Below, piece after piece: positions 63,531 through 64,000 of a DNA stretch of 64,000 nt. Where the stretch lies: assembly GCA_036245525.1 (NCBI GenBank), contig BTPG01000004.1, positions 233,848,847 through 233,912,846 on the forward strand, read 5' to 3'. Position 1 is the first letter of the stretch, and each line of letters begins with the position of its first letter. The notes under the pieces are model-generated. The model made no database searches, had not been told where the DNA came from, and saw nothing but the letters and a program-made list of their open reading frames with translations. Made by a program: the position numbers and the translations under genes. Source of the DNA: Semisulcospira habei. Its lineage: Eukaryota; Mollusca; Gastropoda; Semisulcospiridae.

Positions 63531-63627
63531 ACACACCGTTTACTCCTTACTGAACTATACATACATTGTGTAGTGTAGTCAACGTGATTCAATGTCGCCA
63601 GAAAATCCACTCATGACGGTTTGCACC

Positions 63628-63742
63628 TTAACCCCTTGACTGCCGAGAAAAGTGAACACGACCTAAGCACAAGAGACATAGATCCTCATGAGGCCACGCA
63701 GTTGCGGAGGGCTCATGAGGATCTATGCCTTTTGCTGCTATG
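63628..63742 (-). mobile_element. TTAA palindromic MITE, copy G' (copy 2)
   Basis: Counterpart of 33265-33379, truncated and in the same inverted orientation, with TTAACCCCTTGACTGCC at the left. Confidence 0.65.
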
Positions 63743-63908
63743 ACTTTTATCCACGTTACTCAGATGGTTTGGGGTTTTTGGCTTTGAATTAACGAATATT
63801 GCAGATCCGCACTCTACGTCATTATTGAATATTTACAATTAGTTTTGAAATTATCGCACGTGCGTGAGGCTTGAGGGTTGTTGTCTTTGCTCGTTCCCTT
63901 TCATTTTG

Positions 63909-64000
63909 TTGCGGAGACACTACAGCTATGCTGTTACTTGGCAAAAGGCAGTATGTTCATTATTGTTGTGGAGACACTACAGCTACGCTCTACAGCTACG
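63909..64000 (+). repeat. Same minisatellite at the right edge (copy 2)
   Basis: At least one and a half units, cut by the window. Confidence 0.6.

Overview
The window looks like nuclear DNA of an invertebrate animal, most likely a lophotrochozoan and plausibly a gastropod mollusc. The grounds are spliced genes with GT-AG introns, calcium-binding EGF exons, a RING/B-box (TRIM-like) gene, several APE-type LINE families, tRNA-headed SINEs with a 'Meta'-like core, many palindromic MITEs and very abundant microsatellites. The species cannot be named from this sequence. There are no bacterial operons, rRNA genes or CRISPR arrays.

Layout: the window is two head-to-tail copies of one large unit. 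Copy 1 is 1-40353. Copy 2 starts at 40354, where base 1 recurs, and runs off the right edge. Shared order: palindromic TTAA MITEs and an E-box minisatellite; a run of single-domain EGF exons with pentanucleotide and trinucleotide repeats; a SINE; a roughly 3 kb non-coding or weakly coding block with a recurring composite motif; a block of 'ACGTCACACGACC' repeats; two long foldback MITEs; and a six-exon TRIM-like gene. Copy 1 then has a 6 kb stretch (34000-40353) with a TIR element, a broken Tc1/mariner element, a hAT-like MITE and a SINE before copy 2 begins. Either this is a real tandem segmental duplication or two haplotypes were placed end to end by the assembly.

The copies differ by point changes, small indels and many insertions present in only one of them. 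Copy 1 alone has a truncated LINE inside the TAATA microsatellite (about 3487-6935), a LINE at 14765-16394, a nearly complete LINE at 18645-22689 and two solo LTRs with 5-bp target duplications (25328-26340 and 26782-28031). Copy 2 alone has a Rex1-like LINE (about 44138-46796), a tRNA-SINE with an ATGGT tail, and two short LINE 3' ends. Copy 2 also lacks about 6.8 kb (17528-24368) and has a nested duplication of about 1.15 kb.

Genes: the TRIM-like gene is fully open in copy 1 (29445-33153; six exons join to 562 codons plus stop) and disabled in copy 2 by three frame-breaking indels. The EGF exons decay reciprocally: one exon is intact only in copy 2, another only in copy 1, and a fourth is shifted in both. 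A decayed gene fragment lies in the copy-1-only block. Most remaining DNA is mobile-element debris and simple repeats.

The most striking non-gene signal is a family of TTAA-bounded elements with piggyBac-like ends (TTAACCCCTTCACTGCC). Each carries a near-perfect hairpin of about 60 bp at its centre, with at least fifteen hairpins in the window, and in one pair both arms have changed together.
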